NCBI RefSeq assembly: GCF_000011245.1
Contig: NC_004193.1
Location: 288,501-352,500, forward strand
Length of the DNA: 64,000 bases
Source: Oceanobacillus iheyensis HTE831
GTDB lineage: Bacteria > Bacillota > Bacilli > Bacillales > Amphibacillaceae
Reading direction: 5' to 3'
The notes beneath the pieces were generated by a model. That model worked only from the letters and a program-made list of their open reading frames with translations, did not search any database and was not told the DNA's origin. Shown here in pieces: positions 1 to 8,295 of this stretch; position 1 is the stretch's first letter, and every line of letters starts with the position of its first letter. A program made the translations under genes and the position numbers.

Positions 1-2
1 TA

Positions 3-569
3 TTACTAAAGTTTTATAATCCATCCGATGGTTCTATTGATATAGGATCTAGTTCTCTAAGGGAATTAAACGACTCTGACTGGAGATATGCTGTCGGCTA
101 TGTCCCTCAAAAAAGTCAATTGTTTACGGGTACGATAGAAGATAACGTTCGATTTGGGGATATGAAAGCAACGAATCAAGAGCTATTTAACGCACTTGAT
201 GAGGCTAAATTAAGTCATTTAATTGAAGAACTACCAAACAAACATCAAACAGTTTTAAAGCCAAAAGCTTCAAATATGTCTGGTGGTCAGAAGCAACGAA
301 TAACAGTTGCAAGAGCATTTATTTCGAATGCTCCTATACTTATGTTTGATGACAGCATGTCTGCTTTAGACTATCAAACTTCGAATTATCTTCGAGAAGT
401 ATTTCAGAAGAAAACCAAAGAATCTACCATCATTATGACAAATCAAGATATAAATACTGTAAAGTATGCAGATCACATTATTATTCTGGAAAAAGGTAAG
501 GTCGTTGCCACAGGGACATATGAAGAACTAACTGCTAAAGATAACAACTTTTACGTAAAAGGAGGATAA
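3..569 (+). CDS. ABC exporter half-transporter, degenerate-site subunit (5' end outside window)
   Basis: C-terminal nucleotide-binding domain of an ABC exporter half; the membrane domain and Walker A lie before the window, and the frame is open to its edge. Visible parts are the Q-loop (GYVPQKSQLF), the canonical signature MSGGQKQR at base 276 and Walker B (ILMFDD). The residue after the Walker B Asp is Asp instead of the catalytic Glu, and the H-loop His position reads Gln (TNQDINTV). These are the marks of the degenerate subunit of heterodimeric exporters such as BmrC/YheI. The stop is 3 bases before its partner, whose RBS (AAAGGAGG) lies inside this gene's end, so the two are co-translated. 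Substrate cannot be read from the sequence; multidrug export is the family norm. Confidence 0.9.
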   Translation, partial: LLKFYNPSDGSIDIGSSSLRELNDSDWRYAVGYVPQKSQLFTGTIEDNVRFGDMKATNQELFNALDEAKLSHLIEELPNKHQTVLKPKASNMSGGQKQRITVARAFISNAPILMFDDSMSALDYQTSNYLREVFQKKTKESTIIMTNQDINTVKYADHIIILEKGKVVATGTYEELTAKDNNFYVKGG

Positions 570-572
570 ATC

Positions 573-2342
573 ATGAATAACGAGAAAAATAATTATAGTA
601 AGATGCAGCATATCGTAAAAAGATTATTCAAATATATTACTCCTTACAAAAGGAAACTGATAATCGTTGTCATACTAGCAGTGTTAGGCACTTCTTTTAC
701 TATTTTCAGTCCCGTGATTTTAGGTTTAGCTGTGACGGAGTTATATGAGGGAATGGTCAATGGCGGAAGTAATGTGAATATGCAGTACATCCTACTTATA
801 GTCGGTATTTTAGCAGTTTTATATTTGTTAAGCTCTGTATTTACCTATATACAAGAGTATCTTCTGATAGGTGTGTCTCAGAAAGTTATTTATACGCTTA
901 GAAATGAAGTGAATAAAAAGTTATATAAGTTACCAATTGCATACTTTGATAATAATAGTCATGGGGATTTACTAAGTAGGGCGATAAATGATATTGAGAA
1001 GGTGAATAGTACATTTAAACAGATAATCAGCCAATTTTTCACATCTGTTATAACATTACTAGGGATCACGATTATTATGCTTTCTATAAGTCCATTCATA
1101 ACAGTCGTTGTATTTCTTATTATCCCTGGGAGTATATTTATTACTAAGAAGGTTATTAAGAAATCACAATTATATTTTAAAAACGAACAGCATATTTTAG
1201 GCAACCTTAATGGTTTTGTGGAGGAAACGTATGCTGGGCAAGAAGCTATAAAATCGTTTAATCTAGAAAGTTTTTCAGATCAAAGCTTCCAAAAAAGAAA
1301 TAATCTATTATACGAATATGGCTGGAAAGCACAATATATATCTAGCACGATAACCCCTTTACTAAGATTGTTACAAAACATGGTTTATATCGTAGTTTGT
1401 GTAATAGGAAGTATCTTTGTAATAAATCAGGTGCTAACTTTGGGAAATATACAGGCTTTTATTATGTATGTACGTCAATTTCAGCAACCAATTAATAAAA
1501 TGGCGACAATTACAAATACCATTCAATCAACGATTGCTGCATCAGAGCGGATATTTGAATTGTTAGACGAGGAAGAGAAGCCTATTTTTTCGGGACAAGC
1601 TACTAAGTATAATGCCAATGCGTTTATTCAATTTGAAAATGTAAGTTTTTCTTATAACAATATTCACTCAACGATTAAGGATATCCATTTAGAAATTAAT
1701 AAGGGAGAAACGGTAGCTATAATCGGTTCCAATGGAGCAGGTAAGTCTACTTTATCTTTATTGTTGCTTGGACTGTTAACCCCGAGTAAAGGGAAGATTT
1801 TAATCAATGGGATGGATATTCATCAAATGAAGGAACATGAAAAATTAGAATTGTTTGGAACAGTTTTACAAGAAGATTGGTTGTTCCGTAGAAGTATAAG
1901 GGAAAATATCGCCTATGGTTCCAATAACAATCAGGTGACGGACGAAGCGATTGAAAGAGCAGCTAAATTAGCACAAGCAGATTACTTTATTCGTAATTTA
2001 CCGAATGGTTATGACACCGTCATGAATGAATCTAGTTCCAATCTATCTGAAGGAGAAAAGCAATTAATAGCTATTGCACGGGCGGTATTGGCACAACCAG
2101 AGATCTTGGTATTAGATGAAGCGACAAGTCATGTTGATAAAGAAATGGATGAACGCATACAATCTGGGTTACAAGAGTTAATGAAAGGAAGAACAACATT
2201 TATCATTGCGCATCATCCATCTACATTAAAAAATGCGGATCAAATTCTTGTTTTAGATAAAGGTAAAATCATTCAAGAAGGCAACCGCGAAGAACTAATG
2301 GATCAACATGATTATTATGAGGATTTTTTGTTTCAGAGTTAA
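573..2342 (+). CDS. ABC exporter half-transporter, catalytic-site subunit
   Basis: A 589-residue permease-ATPase fusion: an exporter membrane domain (about residues 20-320, six predicted helices) followed by a nucleotide-binding domain. Walker A is GSNGAGKST (385-393), Walker B is ILVLDE (511-516) with the catalytic Glu, and the H-loop His is at about 547. The signature is LSEGE (491-495) instead of LSGGQ. With the upstream gene this gives one complete ATP site (its Walker motifs plus the neighbour's LSGGQ) and one degenerate site, as in BmrCD/YheIH or TM287/288. The ATG follows AAAGGAGG at normal spacing. Function is inferred as heterodimeric drug or lipid export; no substrate evidence is visible. 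Confidence 0.93.
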   Translation: MNNEKNNYSKMQHIVKRLFKYITPYKRKLIIVVILAVLGTSFTIFSPVILGLAVTELYEGMVNGGSNVNMQYILLIVGILAVLYLLSSVFTYIQEYLLIGVSQKVIYTLRNEVNKKLYKLPIAYFDNNSHGDLLSRAINDIEKVNSTFKQIISQFFTSVITLLGITIIMLSISPFITVVVFLIIPGSIFITKKVIKKSQLYFKNEQHILGNLNGFVEETYAGQEAIKSFNLESFSDQSFQKRNNLLYEYGWKAQYISSTITPLLRLLQNMVYIVVCVIGSIFVINQVLTLGNIQAFIMYVRQFQQPINKMATITNTIQSTIAASERIFELLDEEEKPIFSGQATKYNANAFIQFENVSFSYNNIHSTIKDIHLEINKGETVAIIGSNGAGKSTLSLLLLGLLTPSKGKILINGMDIHQMKEHEKLELFGTVLQEDWLFRRSIRENIAYGSNNNQVTDEAIERAAKLAQADYFIRNLPNGYDTVMNESSSNLSEGEKQLIAIARAVLAQPEILVLDEATSHVDKEMDERIQSGLQELMKGRTTFIIAHHPSTLKNADQILVLDKGKIIQEGNREELMDQHDYYEDFLFQS

Positions 2343-2465
2343 ATAATCAACTGAAAATTCGGTTAATGACACCAGCGATGTGGTAGAATGGGAGATAGCC
2401 TACTTGGAAATAACAAGCAAGAGTGAACGATCGGGCTCAGTTTTAAGTTTTACTCTGTAAGTATA

Positions 2466-2651
2466 TTGGTGGTGATAACTATAGTTTTAGTCTTGGGTGT
2501 TTTTCCAGCACTAGTTTGTCTATATTCCTTTTATATAGCAGTAACGACAATGAACAAATTAAGTAAGTATATAGGGATTACTTTAGGAGTAGTATCTCTA
2601 TTATGGTTGGGATTCTATATTTTTGTTTTACCTAGTATGTTTGGTGTTTAG
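2466..2651 (+). CDS. small two-helix membrane protein, unknown
   Basis: A 61-residue hydrophobic peptide with two predicted membrane helices (about 3-25 and 36-57) joined by a short basic loop (NKLSKYIG). I do not recognise the family. The start is uncertain: TTG, GTG and GTG follow one another and no strong Shine-Dalgarno sequence precedes them. It sits between the ABC exporter and a lipoprotein gene on the same strand. The hydrophobic pattern makes coding plausible, but a chance open frame cannot be excluded. Confidence 0.45.
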   Translation: MVVITIVLVLGVFPALVCLYSFYIAVTTMNKLSKYIGITLGVVSLLWLGFYIFVLPSMFGV

Positions 2652-2683
2652 GTAAACTTATAGAAAAGAAAGGAAACCTTGTT

Positions 2684-3319
2684 ATGAAATTCAAAAATAT
2701 ATTTTTATTAGGAATAGTAGTGATCACTGTAGCTTTAACAACAGGTTGTAATACTTTCGCAAAAGAATCAAATGATGCAGATAATACAGAACAAAATCAT
2801 ACCTCGAATCAAACTTCCTCAGATTCACATCATCCATCTTCTTCAACGGATGCGATGGAAAAGCAGACCAGTAGTGGTGAATCTAATACCGTTGTTGAGA
2901 AAAATAATAGTAATCCAGTTGGAAAAACAAAAGAGCAAAATGATGATAAACCGAGATACCTGAAAAAGGAGTATCTTGAAAAACTAAATAAAACCAAAGA
3001 AGAAACAGATAAAGTTCGTAAGGAATCAGAAGATGAAATTACCTATGCTTTAAAAAAGGTAGAAGGTGATAGATATGATAATATTTGGGATGGTTTATTA
3101 AATGAAATTTATGGTGTTCTAGTAGATCAGTTATCATCTGAAGAAATGGAAGCTTTAAGAGTGGAGCAACGAGAGTGGTTAGAATATAGGGATAATACCG
3201 CTAAGGAAGCATCACTAGTATATGAAAATGGTACAATGGAGCAATTGGAGTATGTAACTGTTCAAAACAACTTAACGGAAGAAAGATGCTTTCAATTAGT
3301 TGAAGAATATATGAAATAA
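2684..3319 (+). CDS. lipoprotein with LprI-like (DUF1311) domain
   Basis: A 211-residue secreted lipoprotein. The signal peptide ends in a lipobox (LTTGC, lipidated Cys22). A long Ser/Thr/Asn/Gln-rich linker follows (about 25-90), then a charged helical C-terminal domain. Its pattern of W, L-x-x-L, E-Q-R-E-W and Y-R-D (about 135-175) matches the LprI/DUF1311 family, named for a lysozyme-inhibitor lipoprotein; the biochemical role in Bacillaceae is not established. RBS AAAGGAAA precedes the ATG. It is probably its own transcription unit, with a hairpin terminator about 140 bp downstream. Confidence 0.8.
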   Translation: MKFKNIFLLGIVVITVALTTGCNTFAKESNDADNTEQNHTSNQTSSDSHHPSSSTDAMEKQTSSGESNTVVEKNNSNPVGKTKEQNDDKPRYLKKEYLEKLNKTKEETDKVRKESEDEITYALKKVEGDRYDNIWDGLLNEIYGVLVDQLSSEEMEALRVEQREWLEYRDNTAKEASLVYENGTMEQLEYVTVQNNLTEERCFQLVEEYMK

Positions 3320-3400
3320 TCTGTTCGTTAACGTATACGAGGCAATTGTTTTCACCATGGATTTACTGAAAATACTTAATTTAATCTTATGGGGAATAAG

Positions 3401-3460
3401 ATGTCACAGCGGACAGTTGGCATATTACTGTTTGATGAAGTTCAATATGGGTTTGGCTGA
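3401..3460 (+). pseudogene. scar of a DJ-1/PfpI-family gene (N-terminus only)
   Basis: Nineteen codons behind a GGGGA ribosome site read MSQRTVGILLFDEVQYGFG and then stop. The stretch TVGILLFDEV is the typical first beta strand and helix start of DJ-1/PfpI-type glutamine amidotransferase-like proteins. The reading frame ends exactly where a terminator hairpin begins, so the body of the gene seems to have been deleted. The assignment rests on about a dozen residues. Confidence 0.4.
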
Positions 3461-3506
3461 AACTCTATTAGAGTAATCTTTGTTATTACTTTAATGGAGT
3501 TTTTTT
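3460..3506 (+). terminator. rho-independent terminator
   Basis: An imperfect hairpin pairs AAACTC-ATTA-AGTAAT with ATTACT-TAAT-GAGTTT around the loop CTTTGTT and runs into seven T's. It would end transcription from the LprI-type lipoprotein gene or the DJ-1 scar, and insulates the iron-uptake promoter downstream. Confidence 0.7.
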
Positions 3507-3568
3507 GATATGCCGAATTTACTACTTTTTGAGGTAGGTTAATAGTAATAGATAATATATTTTGATTA

Positions 3569-3615
3569 TTGACAACATCATAGGATTAAAGTATATTAAT
3601 TGATAATGATTATCA
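3569..3615 (+). promoter_or_regulatory. sigma-A promoter with perfect Fur box
   Basis: The -35 box TTGACA (3569-3574) and -10 box TATATT (3592-3597) are 17 bp apart. Directly downstream, over the expected start point, lies the perfect 7-1-7 inverted repeat TGATAAT-G-ATTATCA (3601-3615), the Bacillus Fur-family operator. Its place before a siderophore importer makes Fur (iron) the likely regulator; PerR and Zur use related 7-1-7 boxes. Confidence 0.9.
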
Positions 3616-3687
3616 TTATTAAAAAGGGTTTATCGATCAAAAATCCTTAGACCAAAAAACTAAATAATAGATAGGAAGGGTTTACAT

Positions 3688-4737
3688 ATGTTTAAAAAGA
3701 AGTCTTTTTTACTAGTATTAATGTTTACTATAATTGCTACTTTAGTATTAGCAGGTTGTTCTGTTTCATCCTCAACGGAAGATGAGTCAGAAGAAGAATC
3801 GAATGATTCTGCAGAAACAGAAGGTCAATACCCAATAACAATTGAACATGCTTTAGGGGAGACAGTTATCGAAAGTAAACCAGAAAGAATTGCAACGATT
3901 CAGTGGGGAAATCACGATGATGCTTTAGCTCTTGGTGTAGTTCCTGTAGGGTTTTCTTCTGCAAACTATGGTGTTCAAGATAATAGTGGTATGCTACCTT
4001 GGACTGCGGAAAAGGTACAAGAACTTGGTGAAGAAAATCCAAATCTTTTCCAAGATACAGATGGTTTAGATTTTGAAGCAATTGCTGATAGTAACCCAGA
4101 CGTTATTCTTGCTGCCTACTCAGGTATAACACAAGAAGATTATGATACATTAACTCAAATTGCTCCGGTTGTAGCATACCCAAGCGCTCCGTGGCTAACT
4201 ACATGGAGAGAACAGTTAGAAATGAATTCTACTGCTATGGGAATGAAAGAAGAAGGCGAGCAATTACTTGCAGATGTAGAGAGCCAAATTGAAGAAAAGG
4301 TCAGTGAATATCCTGAACTAGAAGGAAAAACAGCTGCATTCTTAAGTGTAAATGCGGAAGACTTATCCAGCTTCTTTGTCTACACACCAGCAGATCCACG
4401 TGGTGGGTTTCTTTCTGAGCTAGGGATGGATTATCCTGAAAGTATTACAAATGAAATACCAGATTCAGATAGTTTCTATATTGAACCAAGTGCTGAAAAT
4501 GCAGATATGCTTAACGATGCAGATATCTTGGTAACCTATGGTAATGATAATACACTTGAAGCACTACAAGCAGATCCTATTTTCGGGAAAGTTCCAGCAA
4601 TAGAAAGAGGTTCTGTTGTAATTATTGGAGATAATACGCCACTTGCAGCAGCAGGAACTCCAAGCGCTCTTTCCATTCAATATACTATTGACGAATACTT
4701 AACTTTACTCTCCGAAGCTGCAAATAAAGTCGAATAA
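3688..4737 (+). CDS. iron-siderophore ABC transporter, substrate-binding lipoprotein
   Basis: A 349-residue FecB/FhuD-type periplasmic-binding-family protein anchored as a lipoprotein (LAGC, Cys24). An acidic Ser/Glu linker precedes the folded domain. The segment from PITIEHALGE through KPERIATIQWGNHDDALALG to NPDVILAAYSG is the signature of class III solute-binding proteins for ferric siderophores. It is the first gene of a four-gene unit under the Fur box, and only one base separates its stop from the first permease gene. RBS AGGAAGG. The siderophore bound cannot be told from sequence. Confidence 0.92.
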   Translation: MFKKKSFLLVLMFTIIATLVLAGCSVSSSTEDESEEESNDSAETEGQYPITIEHALGETVIESKPERIATIQWGNHDDALALGVVPVGFSSANYGVQDNSGMLPWTAEKVQELGEENPNLFQDTDGLDFEAIADSNPDVILAAYSGITQEDYDTLTQIAPVVAYPSAPWLTTWREQLEMNSTAMGMKEEGEQLLADVESQIEEKVSEYPELEGKTAAFLSVNAEDLSSFFVYTPADPRGGFLSELGMDYPESITNEIPDSDSFYIEPSAENADMLNDADILVTYGNDNTLEALQADPIFGKVPAIERGSVVIIGDNTPLAAAGTPSALSIQYTIDEYLTLLSEAANKVE

Positions 4738-4738
4738 A

Positions 4739-5773
4739 ATGAGTAATATATCCGTCTCAGAAAACAAGCAGTTACATTTACCGAAAAATTTAATAAAGGT
4801 ACTTATACTTTCCGTTGTATTGCTGGGTATAAGTATCTTGGCTTCGCTTGCTTTTGGATCTCGTGTAATTGGATGGAATGAATTAATGGATGGTTTGTTT
4901 CATCCGGAAGTACAGACCCACGGGGCAAATGTAGTTCGCCAAAGAGTTGCGAGAACTGTATTTAGTTTAATGTGTGGAGCTGCACTTGGAGTTTCAGGAG
5001 CGCTAATGCAATCAGTCACTCGTAATCCAATTGCAGACCCTAGTATATTAGGAGTTAATACTGGTGCAGCGTTATTCGTTGTATGTGGAATTGCCTTTTT
5101 TAATATTGGTAGTGCTAGTCACTATATTTGGTTTGCATTAGTAGGAGCAATCTTAACTGCCATTTTTGTTTTCGGAATTGGTTCGATGGGGAGTGGCGGT
5201 GCCACGCCCCTTAAACTCGTTTTAGCGGGTGCTGCCACAAGTGCAGCGTTATCTTCGCTCGTAATGGCAGTTATGATTCCTCGCTCTAGTGTTATGGATG
5301 AGTTTAGATTTTGGCAGGTAGGAAGTGTCGGTGCAGGAGACTGGAACTCTGTTTCTCTCTTTATTCCTTTTCTTTTGATGGGGATAATCATAGCGATTGC
5401 TACTTCACCAGCTCTAAATGCATTAGCATTAGGTGATGAAGCAGCTACAGGATTAGGTGTACGTACTGGGACACTTAGACTTATTGCGGCTTTTGGCGGT
5501 GTAATATTGTGTGGTGCAGCGACAGCATTAGCTGGCCCTATTGGTTTTATCGGTTTGTTAGCGACACATGTCATACGACTATTAATTGGACCCGATTTAC
5601 GATATGTTATCCCTTTATCTGCTTTAGCAGGGGCTGTTATTTTAACAATATCCGATGTATTTGGACGTATTGTAGGTAGTCCTGGGGAGCTAGAAGTTGG
5701 TGTGGTTACAGCCTTTATTGGGGCTCCTATATTAATCTTAATAACTATGAAAGCGAAAATGCGTGCTTTATGA
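4739..5773 (+). CDS. iron-siderophore ABC transporter permease (FecCD family), subunit 1
   Basis: A 344-residue, very hydrophobic FecCD/BtuC-type permease with about ten predicted helices. Family motifs visible are RVARTVFSLMCGAALGVSGALMQSVTRNPIADPSILGVNTGA, given here only as its landmarks RVART, GAALGVSGALMQ and NPIADPSILG, plus GPIGFIGLLATH near residue 270. It pairs with the next gene to form the membrane channel for the lipoprotein-delivered ferric siderophore. It starts one base after the binding-protein stop and its own stop overlaps the next start (ATGA), so translation is coupled. Confidence 0.93.
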   Translation: MSNISVSENKQLHLPKNLIKVLILSVVLLGISILASLAFGSRVIGWNELMDGLFHPEVQTHGANVVRQRVARTVFSLMCGAALGVSGALMQSVTRNPIADPSILGVNTGAALFVVCGIAFFNIGSASHYIWFALVGAILTAIFVFGIGSMGSGGATPLKLVLAGAATSAALSSLVMAVMIPRSSVMDEFRFWQVGSVGAGDWNSVSLFIPFLLMGIIIAIATSPALNALALGDEAATGLGVRTGTLRLIAAFGGVILCGAATALAGPIGFIGLLATHVIRLLIGPDLRYVIPLSALAGAVILTISDVFGRIVGSPGELEVGVVTAFIGAPILILITMKAKMRAL

Positions 5774-6801
5774 TGAATAATTCAATGAATCTTATTATGA
5801 TAGGAAGAATAAAGAGACGTCGTCGGTTTATCCTTGTAACATCTTTACTGGCAATTACTGCTTTTGTGCTAAGTTGTACAATGCTTATGCTAGGGAACAC
5901 AATTTATCCTGTCTCGGATGTTATAAGTGTATTACTTGGTGAAGAAGTCCAAGGTGCTTCATTTGCTGTTGGGACGATTCGTCTTCCAAGAATGATAGCA
6001 GGTGTATTTGCTGGTTTTGCTTTTGGGGTTGCTGGATATGTATTCCAAACGATGCTACGTAACCCGCTCGCAAATCCGAATGTTATTGGAATAACAGCTG
6101 GTTCAAGCGCGGCGGCTGTGTTCTGTATCATTGTCCTTCAAGCAAGTAATACAGTTGTTTCTATCGCTTCCATTATTGGTGGACTTGCGACAGTAATTGT
6201 TATCTTTTTATTAGCAAGAAGTACTTCTTTCTCAATTGGTAGATTAATATTAGTAGGAATTGGTATTCAGGCTATGCTTAATGCCTTAATATCATACTTA
6301 TTAATGATTGGTCAGGAAAATGATATCCCTACGGCAATGAGATGGCTAAATGGTAGTCTAAATGGTGCCAAGATGGAGGATGTTTATCCTCTTATCATTG
6401 CTGTTATTATTTTTGCGCCTATTATCATTGCTCTCGGGAAACGATTGGATATGCTAGAACTAGGGGAACAAACAGCCATTTCACTTGGAGTAAATACCGA
6501 TAAAACACGAGTTATACTTATAATCAGCTCGGTACTGATTCTTGCGTTAGCTACTGCTACAACAGGACCTATCGCATTTATTGCATTTCTATCTGGACCT
6601 ATCGCTAAAAGACTAGTTGGTATAGGGTTTTCCAGTATTATTCCAGCAGGTCTTGTTGGCGTCATATTAGTTTTAGCAGCAGATCTTGTAGGGCAATTTG
6701 CGTTCGTTGCTAGATACCCTGTAGGTGTAATCACAGGTATCATCGGCGCACCATATTTGATCTATTTGCTAATTCGAATGAATCGAAAGGGAGATTTATA
6801 A
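5770..6801 (+). CDS. iron-siderophore ABC transporter permease (FecCD family), subunit 2
   Basis: A 343-residue FecCD-type permease, the second half of the heterodimeric channel. The N-terminus is basic (RIKRRRRF), followed by about ten helices. Landmarks are RLPRMIAGVFAGFAFGVAG, NPLANPNVIGITAGSS and GPIAFIAFLSGPIAKRLVG. It overlaps the upstream gene by four bases and the ATPase gene by one base (TAATG), so the four-gene order is binding protein, permease, permease, ATPase. The sequence shows nothing unusual. Confidence 0.93.
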   Translation: MMNNSMNLIMIGRIKRRRRFILVTSLLAITAFVLSCTMLMLGNTIYPVSDVISVLLGEEVQGASFAVGTIRLPRMIAGVFAGFAFGVAGYVFQTMLRNPLANPNVIGITAGSSAAAVFCIIVLQASNTVVSIASIIGGLATVIVIFLLARSTSFSIGRLILVGIGIQAMLNALISYLLMIGQENDIPTAMRWLNGSLNGAKMEDVYPLIIAVIIFAPIIIALGKRLDMLELGEQTAISLGVNTDKTRVILIISSVLILALATATTGPIAFIAFLSGPIAKRLVGIGFSSIIPAGLVGVILVLAADLVGQFAFVARYPVGVITGIIGAPYLIYLLIRMNRKGDL

Positions 6802-7604
6802 TGAAACCGACACTTGATTTTCATACAGAGAGAATTACTGCTGGATATGATAATAAACCTATATTACATGATGTAGATATTTCCATTCCAAGTAATAAAA
6901 TAAGCATTATTATTGGAGCGAACGGTTGCGGGAAATCTACTTTGCTTAAGACAATGGCAAGGCTTATCAAGCCTACCTCTGGTCAAGTTATCTTAGGAGG
7001 GAAATCAATTCAAAAAATTCCTCCGAAGCAGGTAGCCAAAGTATTAGGGCTATTACCACAATCACCAATTGTTCCAGAGGGGATAACAGTTGCAGATTTA
7101 GTGGGAAGAGGAAGATTTCCACATCAAACGTTTCTAAAAGGATGGACCAAGAAGGATTATGAAGCGGTTAGTGAAGCAATGGAGATTATGAATATTACTG
7201 AATTTGCCGATCGACATATTGATGAGCTGTCAGGCGGTCAAAGACAACGTGTGTGGATTGCGATGTCTTTAGCTCAACAAACAGATATTTTACTTCTAGA
7301 TGAACCAACAACCTTTTTAGATATCACGTATCAAGTGGAGATATTAGACTTACTAACAAAATTAAACCGTAAATACGGGACAACCATTGTAATGGTATTG
7401 CATGATATCAACTTATCCGCGCGGTATGCGGATCATATCTTTGCGATTAAGGAAGGTAAACTAATAGAAGAAGGAAATCCAACCGAAGTTCTAACAAGTG
7501 AGCTAGTAAAGACCGTATTTGATTTAGATTGCATCGTGATTCCAGATCCAATCTCACAAACTCCATTAGTGATTCCGAAAGGTCGTTATCATGTAGGAAC
7601 TTAA
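6801..7604 (+). CDS. iron-siderophore ABC transporter ATP-binding protein (FecE/FhuC type)
   Basis: A 267-residue ATPase that powers the ferric-siderophore importer. Walker A is GANGCGKST (39-47), the Q-loop is LLPQSP, the signature is LSGGQRQR (143-150), Walker B is ILLLDE (163-168) and the H-loop is MVLHDINLS. Length and the C-terminal segment (FDLDCIVIPDP) fit the FecE/FhuC/YusV group. It is the last gene of the Fur-controlled unit. No strong terminator follows; only a short GTTGG/CCAAC hairpin lies just downstream. Confidence 0.94.
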   Translation: MKPTLDFHTERITAGYDNKPILHDVDISIPSNKISIIIGANGCGKSTLLKTMARLIKPTSGQVILGGKSIQKIPPKQVAKVLGLLPQSPIVPEGITVADLVGRGRFPHQTFLKGWTKKDYEAVSEAMEIMNITEFADRHIDELSGGQRQRVWIAMSLAQQTDILLLDEPTTFLDITYQVEILDLLTKLNRKYGTTIVMVLHDINLSARYADHIFAIKEGKLIEEGNPTEVLTSELVKTVFDLDCIVIPDPISQTPLVIPKGRYHVGT

Positions 7605-7722
7605 TGTCTATGTTGGTTTCGCCAACGTGTATTACTTTGATGCATCCAATGTGAATACAAGCTTTATAGTTTATATATTCGTGAAGTTACTATATTCTTA
7701 GTATTAGGAGGTGCATGACATT

Positions 7723-8196
7723 ATGTCTATATACGAGTACCAAGTTGAAAAAAGTAATGGAGAAGAAATTTCACTATCTCAGTATCAGGACAACGTTTTA
7801 TTAATTGTTAATACAGCAACTAAGTGTGGGTTTGCAAATCAATTTGAAGGATTAGAGGAATTGCACCAAAAATATCAAGATGAAGGGCTGCGTGTTCTCG
7901 GATTTCCAAGTAATCAATTTAACGAACAAGAACCAGTTGATGATGAAAATATGGAAGAAGCATGTAAGGTTAATTTTGGCGTTACATTTCCATTGTTTAA
8001 AAAGATTGATGTAAAAGGTCCTAATGCCGCCCCGTTGTTTAAATATTTAACAGAGGAACAAAAAGGGTTGTTAGGCAGTAATGTGAAATGGAATTTTACA
8101 AAGTTTCTTGTAGACCGAAATGGAAATGTCGTGAAAAGATTCGCACCCAAAGATAAACCAGCAAAAATAGAAGATGACATCAAAGCACTCTTATAA
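7723..8196 (+). CDS. thioredoxin-type glutathione peroxidase
   Basis: A 157-residue peroxidase of the Cys-type GPX family (BsaA/Gpx of Bacillus). The peroxidatic Cys35 lies in NTATKCGFANQ; the catalytic partners are Gln about 69 (FPSNQFNEQEP) and Trp123-Asn124 (VKWNFTKFLV). Cys81 (EEACKVNFGVTFP) is at the usual place of the resolving Cys, so thioredoxin is the likely reductant. The ATG is chosen because AGGAGG overlaps the upstream in-frame GTG at 7711, which therefore cannot be the start. It is monocistronic, ending at a bidirectional terminator. Confidence 0.93.
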   Translation: MSIYEYQVEKSNGEEISLSQYQDNVLLIVNTATKCGFANQFEGLEELHQKYQDEGLRVLGFPSNQFNEQEPVDDENMEEACKVNFGVTFPLFKKIDVKGPNAAPLFKYLTEEQKGLLGSNVKWNFTKFLVDRNGNVVKRFAPKDKPAKIEDDIKALL

Positions 8197-8237
8197 GCTT
8201 GGGTAAATTTAGAGCTGACTTATAAAAAATAAATGTA

Positions 8238-8269
8238 AAAACAGCAGTGTTTAACACTGCTGTTTTTTT
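8238..8269. terminator. bidirectional terminator between convergent genes
   Basis: The stem AACAGCAGTGT / ACACTGCTGTT with a 3-base loop is flanked by A's on the left and seven T's on the right, so it can work on both strands. It separates the glutathione peroxidase gene from the convergent DUF2254 gene. Confidence 0.9.
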
Positions 8270-8295
8270 ATACACAGGAAATTATAAAATGAATG

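Noticed and set aside
5122..5574. 150-codon minus-strand frame inside the first FecCD permease gene
   Set aside because: Shadow of a strongly supported gene; no RBS and low-complexity composition.
7614..7632. Terminator after the siderophore ATPase gene
   Set aside because: Only a five-pair GTTGG/CCAAC hairpin without a T tract.
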